From the NCBI GenBank assembly GCA_930367205.1, contig OV884011.1, positions 47,257,754 through 47,321,753 of the forward strand: DNA of 64,000 bases, given 5' to 3'. Source of the stretch: Acanthosoma haemorrhoidale. Its lineage: Eukaryota; Arthropoda; Insecta; Hemiptera; Acanthosomatidae. Positions 12,566 to 25,053 of this stretch are shown here, piece by piece; within the stretch, counting starts at the first letter, position 1, and each line of letters opens with the position of its first letter. The translations under genes were made by a program, and so were the position numbers. Under the pieces are notes generated by a model. The model searched no databases and had not been told where the DNA came from. It was given only the letters and a program-made list of their open reading frames with translations.

Positions 12566-13789
12566 TCGGACTTGTTATAGCGGTATCTGCCTTCTAAAGG
12601 ACGAAGGATCGATTTTTCTCGCAGGAAGTAGAATGCTTTCATTTATTCTTAACTTAAGGCTGATAGGTGAGCAAGAAAAAGTTTTACAATAATTTTCTAT
12701 GTGATTGATAAATTCTTTGTTTTTAGTGCTATGTAAAATTTGGGACATACTTAGAGAACCCATGAAGAACAGGCTGTCATTTCGTCTCACATTCTCAACG
12801 TATCTTGTCTTTAACTTCTTGTATCTTGTATTTATCGTTTAAAATTTTAAATTGTATTTTTTGAAAAACATAAAAATGAAAACATAAGTTTTGACCAATA
12901 ATACTTAAAATTATTCGCTGAATTATCTTGGTCGGTGGTGGAGAAACACCTTGCAGTTACTGTAAATTATTCTCTAAAAAATCACATATTGTAGTATCAG
13001 AGTAATTAAAAAACTTAATAGTGTTTTGTAAAGATCTCAGCGTTTTTCTGTCCGATTCACTAATTTTTCTTTCATCGTTTAGTTTCATTCCGTTCTCGGC
13101 CTTTGGCCAGTCTTTGTGTTCTTCTTACAATGTTTGGGGCAAGCCTTGAGTTTTTAATTTAAAAAAAAAAATCGGAGTGATCGACAAAATTTTTTACACT
13201 GTGAGACGAAATTTTTTCCATCATCTCCTCTGCAAATGTGCAATAAGATACATACGTATTAAAGATGAAGATTGGCTCAATAGCGCTCAGTATCCCGAGG
13301 GATTTCTTTAGCCCCTTGATGTTTAGAAGAAAAGACACAATGGTGAAGCCTAAGGGTTTTCATAAATCCTAAAAAATCCTCAGTGGGACTGGGAACCAAA
13401 CTCATGTTTAATGGTTTTATTGATGGTTGCGGGTTTAGATTATGTAAGCACCGTCCAATTAGGTCTCCCTACAAGTTTATATTTTACTTTCATTTTTGAC
13501 AGGTATCAAAAGTTGAGGATGTTACAAATATTAACGGGGCAGAATCATTACTCTTTGAATAGTAACTCTCAGGAAGTTTGCAGTTGCTTATTTAAGCTCA
13601 TGCGTGTAGTAAGTTGTGCTAAATCTACCTATTGTAGCCAAATTAACCTTATTAGCCAAACTTAAATCCATTATTAAGATCCGCGAAATAAAAACAAGTT
13701 TAGAGTACCTAATGAAAGTGCCTCTGCCAACCAGCTATCCAAGTTAAGTCTAAATGTAACAGAAATGAGAAGACTTTTTCTACACAGCC

Positions 13790-14430
13790 CTTTTGGAAGG
13801 AAATTTTAGAACCCGATGTAAGGAAATTCGGTTAGACGTTATCGGAGGCGCAGCGGAGCTCGAAACAGCTAACAGGAGGGAAAGCGCCGGGCTGAGGTAA
13901 CGGAGCCCAGTCAATAGCGGGAATTGCCAATTTTCCGTTTTTCCCATAAGCTACTTACGGGCCAATCCTCTCAGGGCTTCCAGCCCCTCCAAGCTGAATG
14001 GGGCTTGTGTATAGTGGTCGCTGTCCGGGTACAACTGCCTGATTAGGTATAATGCGTGTTATGGAAGTCCTACCTTCTCACCGGCCAGCGATGATTCCAT
14101 TATGAGGGATAATGCCTTTTGGGCGAATCGTTACTGATCGTGGAGAGTTATCCAATTCGATATATTCCAAGGTAGGTCCCAGTCATGTCGAGTAGGCACG
14201 TTCTCCGACATTCCCTCTTGTATTTAGGGAACACTAAGGACTTATTACAGGGATTGGATTACGACGGTTACCTGGCCCGTCGGCAACTGCCTGAAGGGAT
14301 TGCCTCTTGTTAAGTTATTAAATTTGAGCCGGCGTTGACGGGACGGAACAAGCAGTTAGCCTAACACGATTTCCATCCCATCGCGATTTACGTCCGCGCC
14401 GCTTAGTGGGACACCTAGTCCTCTGCCGAC
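13790..14430. promoter_or_regulatory. Large GC-rich island, candidate regulatory element
   Basis: About 640 bases of sustained higher G+C without an open frame of note. It has a CCAAT box at 13972-13976, CCTGATTAGGTATAATG near 14038, GATTCCATTATGAGGGATAATG near 14092 with two TAAT cores, and GGATTGGATTACG near 14250. A downstream T-run near 14489 returns to AT-rich DNA. It is interpreted as a cis-regulatory island or CpG-type element. It could also be an untranslated first exon of a distant gene, but no splice junction could be fixed. Confidence 0.38.
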
Positions 14431-14726
14431 GTTCGATTTAACATTGTTGAACAAATTTAAAATAAACCTTCTGATTTCGGTTAGACTTTTTTTTTTTTTA
14501 ATTTTACTTTTTTTCATTCATAGGGGCAATATGCGTATAATATAAAAGACTAGTCGTAATCGCTGATAAATAAACCTTTTTCCTTGGAGTAGAACTCAAA
14601 CAGAGACACTAGTATATTGGTATTTATATTATTTTAGAAAAAAATGAATGTTTTCTTTATTGATATAACATCATCAGTCGTTATTTCACCGATTAATTGT
14701 CTTCTATATATGTAAATTTATGTTTC

Positions 14727-14783
14727 TTGTAGTCCTGAGGATGCCTGGAATAGGTGAATCAATAAAAATATATATATATATAT
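14727..14783 (+). repeat. T3 repeat copy ending in (TA)n
   Basis: This copy carries AGTCCTGAGGATGCCTGG, then ATAGGTGAATCAATAAAAATATAT leading into a (TA)n tract. The same order (AGTCCTGATGATGCTTGG, TTAGGCAATTCA, then ATCAATATAAAAATATAT) occurs near 30391-30460. Two ordered matches with small gaps make this a dispersed repeat. Words of this kind (CCTGATGATG...AATAAA) are common at the 3' ends of animal retroelements, but the class is not determined. Confidence 0.5.
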
Positions 14784-14837
14784 GAAAAGACTGCTAGCCT
14801 TTTTCTCTAAAGTTTCATTACAACTAGACTCTTGGAA

Positions 14838-15300
14838 AATGTAACTCGTACCGCGAGCTGAAGGATTTGAAGAAAAAGTGCCATTAAGGGCTCGGAGAGG
14901 CAGGATTACGGAAGCAGGGCGGTCTGTTATGGTTAGGGATTACAATGGGTGCACCTGGATCTTTTGTAGCTTGAGGTCCCGACCCGACACCCTTGTCATC
15001 CAGCTACGGGTGTATATTGTGACAACCCCATCCCTGGAAGAGAGAACAAGCCGACGTGCCTCTTCTCCACTTAACGAAGTACAAGTGGGCAGGACCGATA
15101 GCCGCCGATAGACACCTCAAAGGGTTCGAAGATCCAACTGACAACTGCTCTTCCTCACAATTGCTTTTGAAAGAGACCGATGTTCCTGAAAGGTGTCACA
15201 TCTTAGATACTTGTCTGACCACTTCCGTCCACCTTCGCACTCGCGTACGTGGCTCCAAACCTCATGCAGAGAACAAGCCCGTACACTAAAAGCGTTACAC
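14838..15300. other. GC-balanced block with overlapping short frames, unrecognised
   Basis: This segment is more GC-rich than its flanks and is open in two overlapping plus frames (14878-15111 and 15056-15289), plus a minus frame (15117-15302). The protein sequences have no known motif, zinc-binding pattern or membrane segment. A shift from one plus frame to the other near 15056-15111 could mean a decayed gene carrying a frameshift, or simply unusual composition. It contains a Ty3/Tc-type nothing that I can name, so no function is proposed. Confidence 0.2.
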
Positions 15301-17899
15301 ACATTTATAAATGGTTAAAAAGTTATTTCATAGACGGTCTTGAATTTATATTTGGCATTTATGCATACTATGTATTCATCAGGTCCTTTCTTTTGAGAGA
15401 TGGAATTAAGATGTGAGTGGCTCAAGAGGTGGATTTTATAAATTTATTAATTGCTAACACAGTAGTTGGTTAAGCTTATAGAAAATGGAACTGTGAACGA
15501 AAGTATTTTTACATCTCCTGTATTTGTCCGGAAATTCTTACATGAAAAGCTGTAATTAAAGAATTAAAAGTTTCAGTACAGCTGCGAAAAAGTTGCTAAA
15601 AACACGATTTTAATGGCAATTTATGAGACGTTTGACATATAAACCTGCACCGTGGCGTTCACAGTGTTTGTCATGTCTTAGGGTCATCGAATGAAAATTC
15701 CATGAAAAATTTTATTGTCTTTGGCCGAAAAAGGAAACTAATAATTCTATGTGGTTGGTGCGGGTAGTGGGTGGGTATATTCAAATATAAACTCCTCTGT
15801 CTCTACACGATGAAGTTTATTGAACAATAACAATTCGACAGATCTAAGATGCCTAAGATCTATTCTATCTAAAAGATAAGGTCTAAGTAATCCACAGTTG
15901 CCAATATTTGGTATAAAATTGGCATGTTCTTAAATTGTATGCGATTGTTTGGCGACTCACGATGACTTCATTGTCGACAGACAGAGGAGTTTACATTTGA
16001 GGCGTGAACCCAACTCTAACCCGGAAAGCTACAGTGACATCAGGCTTTTTATATCACATAGACAATTAATTGAAGAACTTTTAGGGAAGCGTTTTGGAAT
16101 AAAGAATATTTTACCAACGTGTCAACATTTCTCGAATCTTTTGAAGACCAGAAATATTTTGTAGAAGCATAGGTCCAGAGGGACGTCCCTTCAGCATTTG
16201 ACAGAATCTGGTATGGGGGGGGGGGTTCTATTCAAGCTTAAACTTGCTTTATATCGATTTAGATCGCTGTATAATAAAACTATATAGATTTTTCATTTAT
16301 TTATGTATATTTCTTCATACCATGTGATCGGTCTCCCAAACTGGGTTCCCTTAAGGATCTCGTGCACTGTTACGGTTGGTTATACCATGGGATATTTCGT
16401 AGCCTGTGGTGCGCGTGATCTTATTCCAGTTCGATTGGGTTTAATGGACTGGTCAACACATTTCAGTAATTCTATTAAACCGCACCCCCACCCTTAAAAT
16501 TATAAATTTCGGTGTGACGTTTTCCGAAACATTTACATTTTCCCAACTTTTGCAACTAATATATATGCAAAGGCCAGACTCTATAATGAAATCATTGCTG
16601 AATAATAGAGGATTTAGGGGTGACGGTTATAACCATATTCTTTATTATTACTTATTGAAACATGGGGAATTATTATATACTTCCCGAATTGCCAGATATT
16701 TTTTTATGAATTTTGTTGGATTAAAACGAATTCACAGTCAAACTAATAAGATATTTTGTACCTGGTGTTTGAATATTCAGTTTACAGTCAGAGATATTAG
16801 CATTTTTCTATTCAATTGATATTTAGCTACTGTACAAAAATGACGAAGGTTACCGCAAACAGAACATGTTTGCAGAGTAACTACGATTTAGATCATCGAT
16901 GACCTACACTATTGTTTGCGTTTCGGATGTATTGATCGTTTAAACTATCAACACAAAATAAGTCAGTCAGCAAATAAGACCATTGTTTCTATCGAACACA
17001 CCCAATAGTGTCGTTTTACGATCAATCAATCAATTTAACCTTGTTTAGTGCCAATAAATAGGTATTTTACATACATTTTTATGAAAAAAAATGGTTAATG
17101 CTATGCCATTGAACATCTTAAGCATAAGTTTGGCCAATGTATATGAGGGAAAAAATAACAAGTGAAATCGTAGCAACTATTCGTAAACTCTATATTTTTA
17201 GATTTTGGTGCCACTAAACGAGTTTGTGGTGTCACCAGCAAACCCGTACCATAAGTCCCTACCACTCGAGTAACGGTACTATGAGTGCCTTATAAATTAA
17301 TGTCGTAAATGTCCAATATATTTTTTTCGTTATTAATATATTATATTGAGTAAGTACAGTTGCTTTAGATTTTTTTTTTTTTTTAAACATTGCTATTTGA
17401 AGCCTACGATTAGCAATCACTATCAGAGATCTTAAAATATTGTTTTCCATTTTCCTTGTTAGACTTAGATTGTTTATGAACTGTAATGAATGAAGATTTT
17501 ATTCAAATTCTTCAGAATCCAGAGGGGTCCACATACGGTGTATTTACTCATGTTAATCTTGCACCAGGGCACTTAAAAGTAGAAAACCTAAAGAAAAAAA
17601 AACTGAAGAAGCTTTTCATATTGCTTTTCAAGGCAGCAGTTAATACCTTTTGTGACGCACCTGCGCCTGTATACCTACAAAAATCAAAAAAAGTACCGTT
17701 TCGAAAATCGCCCAAAGAACTGAAGTGCAGGCGCAAACAAAAACGCCTAATGCCAGACATCCAATATCGAATGATTGATTTTTTTTTCTCAATTCCTTGT
17801 TTGGGTTCTCGGTCATTCTTCTATAAAGCGGTGTTTGGTTTGGTCATATTAAGAGGTAAACGGGGGAGGGGGGAGAAGGATCGATTGAAAAGTGTCAGG
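15301..17899. other. AT-rich stretch without recognised genes
   Basis: Mostly AT-rich with scattered chance frames. A G-run of 11 lies at 16215-16225. The 139-codon plus frame at 17486-17905 is Lys-rich at first and then Phe/Arg-rich, has no recognised domain, and overlaps a 70-codon minus frame. It is not accepted as a gene. Confidence 0.45.
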
Positions 17900-18185
17900 T
17901 TTTGAGGAAAGACCCCGTGGGATATCTGCCGTTGAGATCGGTGGTCCTTCGCTTTGTCGAAGCTAGAGCTAACTGCTAGACAATATAACCTGTCTCCGGT
18001 TTCCTAGGCCTTTCAGTTGCTCTCAATGCCACACCACCCCTGCCTCTCTCCCTCTCGACAGCTGGCCTACCCCTAACAGTTTACCTCAACCTCTAATTCC
18101 GATGATTACTTACTCTAAGGGGAAGTAATTGAGGTGTTTTCCGGCCTGGTCAAAATACTCTACACACGGCCGACAAGAGGCGTAG
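17900..18185. promoter_or_regulatory. GC-richer island, candidate regulatory element
   Basis: A GC-richer, pyrimidine-strand-biased block. It contains an inverted pair, CTTCGCTTTGTCGAAG near 17947, CAGCTG-type E-box sequence near 18060, and AATTCCGATGATTACTTACTC near 18097. No open frame is convincing. It lies about 400 bases upstream of the mariner relic but is not part of it as far as can be seen. Confidence 0.27.
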
Positions 18186-18599
18186 TTGAGACGAAAACTG
18201 CAATTACCCAAGTCTCCGTTTTGTGGCAGGATAAACTCTATTGATTATTACTTCTTCTTTTTCTCTCAAAATACACTCAATTCCCCCAAACTTCAGAAAC
18301 AAGTAACAATAGTTCTGTTGGTCTGTGCGAAATACCATCACTTTTGTATTATTATAATGGAGTCATAAAAAATTGATCGATTTTATTTGCTTTTTTAAAT
18401 CCAATTAAGGTTGATATCACTGCAAACCCTAGACTATACTAAATAACTTTGTAAACAAAATGACCTCGCTTTGCCTTAAGTTTAGTTCTAGCATTCGGTT
18501 AACCGAAATGATACTAAAATTTGAAATATGGCTAATATTACGTCATTATTGAAACGTAAGTTTTCCGTACCGAAACAACCCGATTGGTGGTAATTCGAA

Positions 18600-19450
18600 G
18601 AAGAGGATGCTATTTCTGAACTGACTGAGAGTAGATGGTTCCAGAATGACGGTAATCATCATTCAACGAGGAAGCTCTGCGGGACTCTGTTATGGCAGAA
18701 AAGTACTAGGGAATTGGCAAGAGAACTTTGAGTTTCCCAAACCACCATAAATGGTGGGCTGTATAAATTGGAAAATCTGAATCGCTTATCAAGAGTGCTT
18801 CATCATGAGTACACTGAGCAGGCACAACGTCGAATAGAAATTTAGAAATTTGTCAACAACTTTTGAAAAACCCAAATGATCATCGCTTCATTAAACGAAT
18901 ATTTACTTGCGATGAACAGTGGATATATTGGAGAAACTCTAAAGCCAAGAAATAATTGTTAGACTGCAGTCAGCCTGTAGTGCCAGTCACTAAGCAAGGG
19001 CAATTCGAAAAAATAAAATGTTCTTTGTATTTTGGAATTAAAGGCTTAATTCATTCCAGAAGGTCAAACCATTGATTCAAAACTCTATAGTGATCAGTTA
19101 AGAAGAATGGATGATGTTCTTGCCCAGCGTTACCTAGGATTAGTAAACAGAAACATTCGAACACACACTTCTCGTTATACAACACCAAACATTTCAGAAC
19201 TGGATGGGACTGAGCCTCTCCCTCATCCTCAGTAAGGACTTAGCACCTTCCGACTACTATCTGTTCCGGTCAATTGCTCACTACCTTCAAGGAAAAACCT
19301 TCGATTATCTGGACGAGTTTCAAAATGGAGTTGCAGAATTCTTCCGATCAAAACCCAAAGAGTGGTATTGTGAAGAAATCTGACAGTTTTGAGATGGCAA
19401 CAAACTATATAACACAACGGTATATACTTTGAATATTTCAAAAAATTGTG
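18600..19450 (+). pseudogene. Mariner-family transposase pseudogene
   Basis: A decayed DNA-transposon transposase of the IS630/Tc1/mariner superfamily, which cuts and pastes the element through a DD34D catalytic triad. Translating across frames gives STRELAREL and VSQTTIN (helix-turn-helix region, about 18700-18750), LSRVLHHEYTEQAQRRIEI, then LLKNPNDHRFIKRIFTCDEQ with the first catalytic Asp at 18911-18913. Next come KLYSDQLRRMDDVLAQRY and finally LAPSDYYLFRSIAHYLQGK with the third catalytic Asp at about 19252. The segment that should carry the second Asp (between VNRN and HTSRYT, near 19150) is missing. There are several stops (for example near 18590, 18728, 18843 and 18956) and a frameshift near 19225-19240. 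The stretch after DYYLF is open to about 19380 and ends in a degraded C-terminus. Terminal inverted repeats were not found. The copy cannot be active. Confidence 0.94.
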
Positions 19451-20177
19451 TTTAAAATTATATTTAAATTAGCGAAAAAACCTGTTATTCACGAACTCAA
19501 TTGCAATTTAAAAATACTTGTAAACGAATGAAGAATGAGAGAAAATGAGAAAAATATTTGGGAGTTACTAAAAAAAAACAGGTTCAACATGTCATTCTTC
19601 ATTTTCATGATACTATTTATTAACAGGACGTTTCAATATCGTAAATATACAGTACTTATTGTGAGTAGGTTTTGTATATTCTTTAAGTTTGTTTCATTTC
19701 AGATCATAATGTATTTTTAAAATAAACTTTCTGAATCTATAGCCACGCATATATAAGACACTTGTACATATAAGACACCCATATTACTGATACTTAATAA
19801 CAATATTAAACTGTGCATGAGTTTCTTGAAACATTCACTAAATATTTATGAAAACCAATCCATCCACATTTTAAATAAAAAACTCTTAATTTAATTTGTT
19901 AAGAGTTGTTAAGCCCCGGTCGAAAATTCTGAAGGAGCTTAAATATTGATCAAAATGGCCAATTGAAATTTGCTTGAACACCAGTAAATACAGGATTTCT
20001 ATCGTTAGATCCAGTAAAACTTTGTTTATCCGCACAATATTATTTTATTAAAACATATGCCAAAAACTAAATATTTGCTAAAGCTGAGTTGTTATTTCTA
20101 TGGCTTTCCAGCTCTCATATTAATCAGACTTCTATTGTCATAGAAAAAACAGCTACCTAAATATGATGTTATTTATA

Positions 20178-20528
20178 TTTTATAATATTTATATTATAAT
20201 ATTATTTAATACTCTCGATAATTACTGCGCAGCACGGTCGAGAGCGTTCCTGCTCTAATAAAATAATTTTGTTCGGATAGACAGTGTTCGATTCAATCAA
20301 AAAATTGACTCACAACACCCGTTTAACTGATGAAAATGTTCATTCGTGATTAAGAAACTGTTATTTTAATAAAGAATATATACTATATAATACTATCGAC
20401 TGTGAATTAATTAATTAGCGAGAAAATACTGCGTTGGGGTGATTTATTCCTATAATGTTTCTTAATATTTAATTAATCTATTATTTAATGAAAGGCCTTT
20501 ATTTTTTAAATTTATTTATCTTGTCCAT
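20178..20528. other. Extremely AT-rich stretch
   Basis: Short TATAATATT-type repeats near 20167-20210 and no open frame. Nothing beyond composition was identified. Confidence 0.4.
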
Positions 20529-20632
20529 CATTAATAACTGTAATTCATGAGCTCATTCATATCTTATACACAAAGCCACTTAAGTATATGTACAGCTCCA
20601 GCTCATACTAACATCCATAATACATAATGTAA
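20529..20632. repeat. Dispersed repeat, member of a pair with 4.55-4.65 kb
   Basis: The diverged partner of 4551-4647, carrying GAGCTCATTCATATCTTATACACAAAG-type words, CCACTTAAGTATATGTACAGCTC and CATACTAACATCCATAATAC in the same order. The class is unknown. Confidence 0.4.
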
Positions 20633-20676
20633 ATACACAATTTGTCTAGTATTTAATTTCGAATTAGGTTTATCTT

Positions 20677-20702
20677 TTATTATTATTATTATTATTATTA
20701 TT
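20677..20702. repeat. (ATT)n microsatellite
   Basis: An uninterrupted run of TAT/TTA trinucleotides, eight to nine units. Confidence 0.9.
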
Positions 20703-21332
20703 AGGGTATTATCAGTGGATTGGGCCTAAATAAAATGTAGAAATATTTGTAATTTTTACAATGTTTCATAATTGAAGGGGTTATGTAACAACATGTGCAT
20801 TTTGAGATATTTAGCCTTAAAGTGGTCATTGTTGTTCTGTTTTTGTTGGTTCACCTCCTTCATTACACTAGTAGCTAGCTTAATAAAGGTCCTAGAGAGT
20901 TGATGTAAGTACCAAAAAAAAAGGTAACATATACCTCCTTATTTAGAAAAAAAAATGTACAAACCAGTTTCATCCAAGCACCCCCTCAATTGTAAATCGA
21001 ATATATCATGCTGGCCTAAGCATTACATAATGGTCATGGGTAGTTTACTTCCTTTATTTCCTTCTTTACCCATCCTCTGATTCGCCAGACAAGTTGGCAA
21101 GTACAAGAGCTAGTTACGTGCTAATAGACAAGTCAAAGAAATCGCGCCGTTGCGTTTACAAGAAATCTCAAGGTCGCGTATTGATGTGATGGGATTTGCC
21201 TAAAGAATGTTTTGCTAGGCATATTATATATAGTCTTTCGAAACGTCGATTGAATTGTTTATTCTGGTCTGGGCGAGTGAATATAGACAAGATACTAATT
21301 AAAGTCTGTAGCTAAATCATACCACTCTAGGA

Positions 21333-21352
21333 GTGAGAGGAAGGGAGAGAGA

Positions 21353-21422
<70 letters not shown>
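21333..21422. repeat. (GA)n microsatellite
   Basis: A purine tract that becomes a pure (GA)n dinucleotide run from about 21356 to 21421. It directly abuts the GC-rich island at 21.43-21.80 kb. In insects, GAGAG words are bound by GAGA factor, so the adjacency may or may not be functional. Simple slippage is sufficient to explain it. Confidence 0.97.
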
Positions 21423-21423
<1 letters not shown>

Positions 21424-21429
21424 GGTAAT

Positions 21430-21800
21430 TAAGGAGTTTTGTCAAATGGCTTGGTGCCATCAATAATACGGGCCGCAGGTCATTAGGAGGTGGAATGCAA
21501 TAGCGCTGCCCTCTACCGGCGCAGAATGCTAACAGGCCCGGTTAGAGCGGGGTCTCCCTTTTAATTTAATTAAGTCAAGCTGGTCTCAACCCGCTTGGGT
21601 AATTGTTTTCGACAATTTATTATCCCCGCCGGCGCTGGGAGGTAATGGCGAAAGAAATTTGTCAACCGTTTTCGGCAGTCGCTGCCACTCGAGGGCCCGC
21701 TCAGCCGGCGAAATTGGCCATTACCCCTTTTTCTCTACCGGGGGTTTTGTGTGGGTGTTTTTTTTTAATTTTGTTTTACTTTTAATTTGCGGACACTCTG
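21430..21800. promoter_or_regulatory. GC-rich island beside a (GA)n tract
   Basis: A GC-rich block with several homeodomain-type AT cores embedded in it: GGTGGTAATTAAGG near 21421 and TTTTAATTTAATTAAG near 21560. It also has GCCGGCG words near 21627 and 21705. A 60-codon frame (21603-21785) ends in a homopolymeric Phe/Leu tail and is taken as chance. GAGA tract plus GC island is the layout of many insect promoters and Polycomb response elements. This is inference only. Confidence 0.35.
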
Positions 21801-22057
21801 GTGAATAAGGGTGTAGCCAGTTCTGTGTTGAATAACGGACTGCTATGAATCGTCAACTTTTCACGAACCGATAACCTTCCGTCAGGAAAGATAGCTAATT
21901 TCTTGTGGGGCACTTATAATCGCAAAGTATGCATTATCCCGTGCTTATGTCCTCTAAATACAAAAATTGATACTACATAAAATAAATTAACCATTGAGAA
22001 TATTAGTACCTTTCGATTTCACAGACAATAACAATTTAAGACAAAAATATGGTATAA

Positions 22058-22172
22058 CAACTTTATTGTGCTAATATTACAATCTGCTTGATTAAGCTAT
22101 AAGTAATTGTGATAAATGATCTCGTTCATACCAATTTACAATTTTTATTCACTTGCTCATTCATACTCATAT
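22058..22172 (-). repeat. T1 repeat copy, minus strand
   Basis: The reverse complement of the T1 core: AACTTTATTGTGCTAATATTAC, then AATCTGCTTGATTAAGC, TAAGTAATTGTGATAAATGATCTC, ending with CACTTGCTCATTCATACTC. Upstream T1 sequence is missing, consistent with 5' truncation. Confidence 0.75.
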
Positions 22173-23264
22173 TCCATAAAACAAAAAATTCGTGATTGAA
22201 TAAATTGAAATAAACATTGACATTAGTTACAATTGTTTTATTACTCATTTATATAAGGAAAAAAAAGGGATTTGATAATAAAGTAAATTGGTATTATTGG
22301 AAAAAACTCATTAGTTGAACTCATATTGCTTGCTTACTTAAATGTATACAGATTGCTCTGTTCTGTCAAAGGGTGAAATCTGAATATATTCTCTATTATC
22401 TCCTACTCTTCCCCTCCGACTAAAAATATTAATCTACAAATCATAATTTCGACATAAACCTCTTTACAATTCACCTCTTCTATGATACCTCAATTCTATG
22501 ATACCTTAATTGCTCAGCTGAACTTGAGCTTGATAAATTCCTAAACCTATTCCTTATCAATATGAAAAATGTTTCTTCATACACCAATCATAAGTTAAAA
22601 CATTTTGCTGCAAGACTAAATATCGAAACCACAGCAGATTAAATCTATAGAACCCATTATTTGACGCTCTTAAACCACATCCAAGACCCACTTCAGGGAA
22701 TTAAAAAAATAACAAACTGCAATCGAGCATGATTCATCTACCTCTAGAATAGTTTCCCCTAATATCCTTCGTTCTACCTGCATTTACTTGCATGTTACAT
22801 TATGTCTTTCTTATTTAAATAGATTTGCTTCAACTGTGTATAGTTATGTTGTCTATTTGCAACGGAAGAAACAAATACTTGTTCTTTATTACCGTCTAAT
22901 TATAAAAAAAAAAAATAAAGATGACTTTGAAATGTATTTATTTATAATATCCAAGATTCAAGTTTTTTTATTTTCAATAAATCTAAATCTTCAATGAATA
23001 TTTACAATTTTAAAATTATTTTTTTATGCCTTAAGAAAACTCTTGGCAAAACATCTTATTGTTCCTTTACAAAACATACTTTAAAGATCTTTCTTACTTA
23101 AATCGGTTAATTGTGTTTACAAACTGCCCTATTTCGAGTCATAAAAATCAGGCTACAATATTGGAGGGTTGTCTAGGGGTGAGTCTAGGGGTTCACTAAA
23201 AACATTCATGTCATGAAGGCATGTCTCAGTTGTATAAAAATCGATCAATTAATCGACTTAAGCG
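22173..23264. other. AT-rich stretch without recognised features
   Basis: AT-rich, with short chance frames. A local duplication, TTCTATGATACCT(C/T)AATT, appears twice near 22480-22510. Confidence 0.45.
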
Positions 23265-23645
23265 CTCCTATGTTATTTTCTCCGACGACGGAGGCCGCCC
23301 GGCCAACAATCGGATAATTATTCTCTGACCCGGGCAGATATGGCTTTAACCGCAGGGCGTTCCCTCGTGTCAGACACAACACTCTGGTAGTAGTGGCCGA
23401 TTGCTAGTTTTACCTCGACTTATTTAAACGTCACCCCCAGCTTTTACAACCCCTAATCCTCTCCTTTGTCCACTAAATCGGCTGCCTATTATAGGAGACC
23501 GCATCCTCTTTACCACCTCACTTAGTCGAGGAAAGTGGCCCTGGGGGTTTTCTAATCAATTTGTATAAGCGGTTGTAGTTAGACTAACTGCTCCATGATC
23601 CGGGTTCTAACACCTCTCAGGGGAGGGAGGGATGGATAGTATTCT
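23265..23645. promoter_or_regulatory. GC-rich island, candidate regulatory element
   Basis: About 380 bases of GC-rich sequence in AT-rich DNA, with no coding frame. It includes CGGATAATTATTC near 23314, CCCCTAATCCTC near 23451, TCTAATCAATTTG near 23553, GATTGCTAG near 23399, and paired GACGACGGAGGCCGCCCGGCC words near 23284. The mixture of a GC backbone and TAAT/TAATCC cores resembles the other islands in the window. Confidence 0.38.
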
Positions 23646-25040
23646 TCGAGCTACGTAGTTTAACTCACTAATAAATAGTGAGATATCGGTCGAACAATGG
23701 ATGTTGAGTCTTGTGTGAGTTCCATTTAAATACTTGTAACTCGATTTTAAAGGTTTATTGACATTTCATAATTTCACTCCACAAATCTCTCAACACATTC
23801 TATACATAATTAAAGGGCTTTTAAATGTTTTATCAATAATACAATTTATTAATGAATCTTATTTTTTCGTGGGGCTGATATTATTTTTGCATCGTCGAGG
23901 TGTCGAATGGAACTATGGTGCAAAATATTATAAAATAAGTCGTGAACACGTTTTTATTGAATTTTTGGAAGTATAGCGAATAAAAACTAAATAGAAATTA
24001 TCTTAGACCTGATGGAGTAGCCAATATTAAGTGATAATGGCAATAAGTAAAGTAATTAATGGAGTTTGCAGTAGTTTTCAGAACCAAAAAAACAAATACT
24101 GGGAAATTCGTCTAAAAACTTTGAACAGGGGATTCAAAATAACAATAAAAGACAGAGAGCCACAGGGATGAAAAATTAACGATTTCCGGAAATAAGTTAT
24201 TTTAGAAAAAATAAATCCAAGGGAGCCCTAAAAGTGGGTAAAAATACCGGTTTATAATTTAGTGATAGATACGAAACAATTCTCTTCTCAGCTTTTTATT
24301 TTACATTTTATAGTTCTGACAAGCATTTTATAGATTATTACTTTATATTGTATTGTCTGTTTAGATGTTTGGCAAAGGAGCATCGTATAAAAAAGCGAAA
24401 TCGATTTCAAAGGTGGCGATCAACTATCAACCTCATCTTATCTTTTTAATGTTAATGGGGAGAATGTTAAGTTGTTTGGTCATTTCAACCATTGGGCTAT
24501 ATGGTTGATTTTCTCCACCTTGCATGTTATGTTTTTCTGCAATAAAGTAGTATGTGAAAAAAATATTTAACGTTAGTGCCTTATAACATCATCTTAAGAT
24601 AGACCGGGGTCTGAAAATTTTATAGTAAGACTATATAATCATCTTTTTAAGTAAAAAAGCAACTTCTTGTTCAGTGATTATAAACATCTTTTGCTCAAAA
24701 ACATAATCCTTTTATAGTTAAGTCACTAAATGAATATTTTAGAACTAATATTTCAGATGTTTGACAAAATTATCTGCATGCGCAAGGGAAAAAATAACCT
24801 TATTGTTGTATAGGTTTTTATAATGGTAGTAATGATAATTGAACACATACAGTCGTAAATGAAATGTATCAATTTTTAATGTTTGATCTGATTTATTAAT
24901 TAGGACGGTTTCAAGTTTTAACTTTTTTTTCATTTATGATCCATCACCTTTCAAGATTTATGTATTTTAACTTGTAATTTGACAAAATATTTCACAAGAT
25001 TCAACTACTAATTTATTATTATTTCTAAAAATAAACTTGT
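23646..25040. other. AT-rich stretch without recognised features
   Basis: AT-rich. A 72-codon plus frame at 23758-23976 has no recognisable family. Nothing else was identified. Confidence 0.45.
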
Positions 25041-25053
25041 TTGCGATTTTCAG

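Noticed and set aside
17486..17905. 139-codon plus-strand frame
   Set aside because: Lys-run composition, no domain, and overlapped by a 70-codon frame on the other strand; taken as chance.
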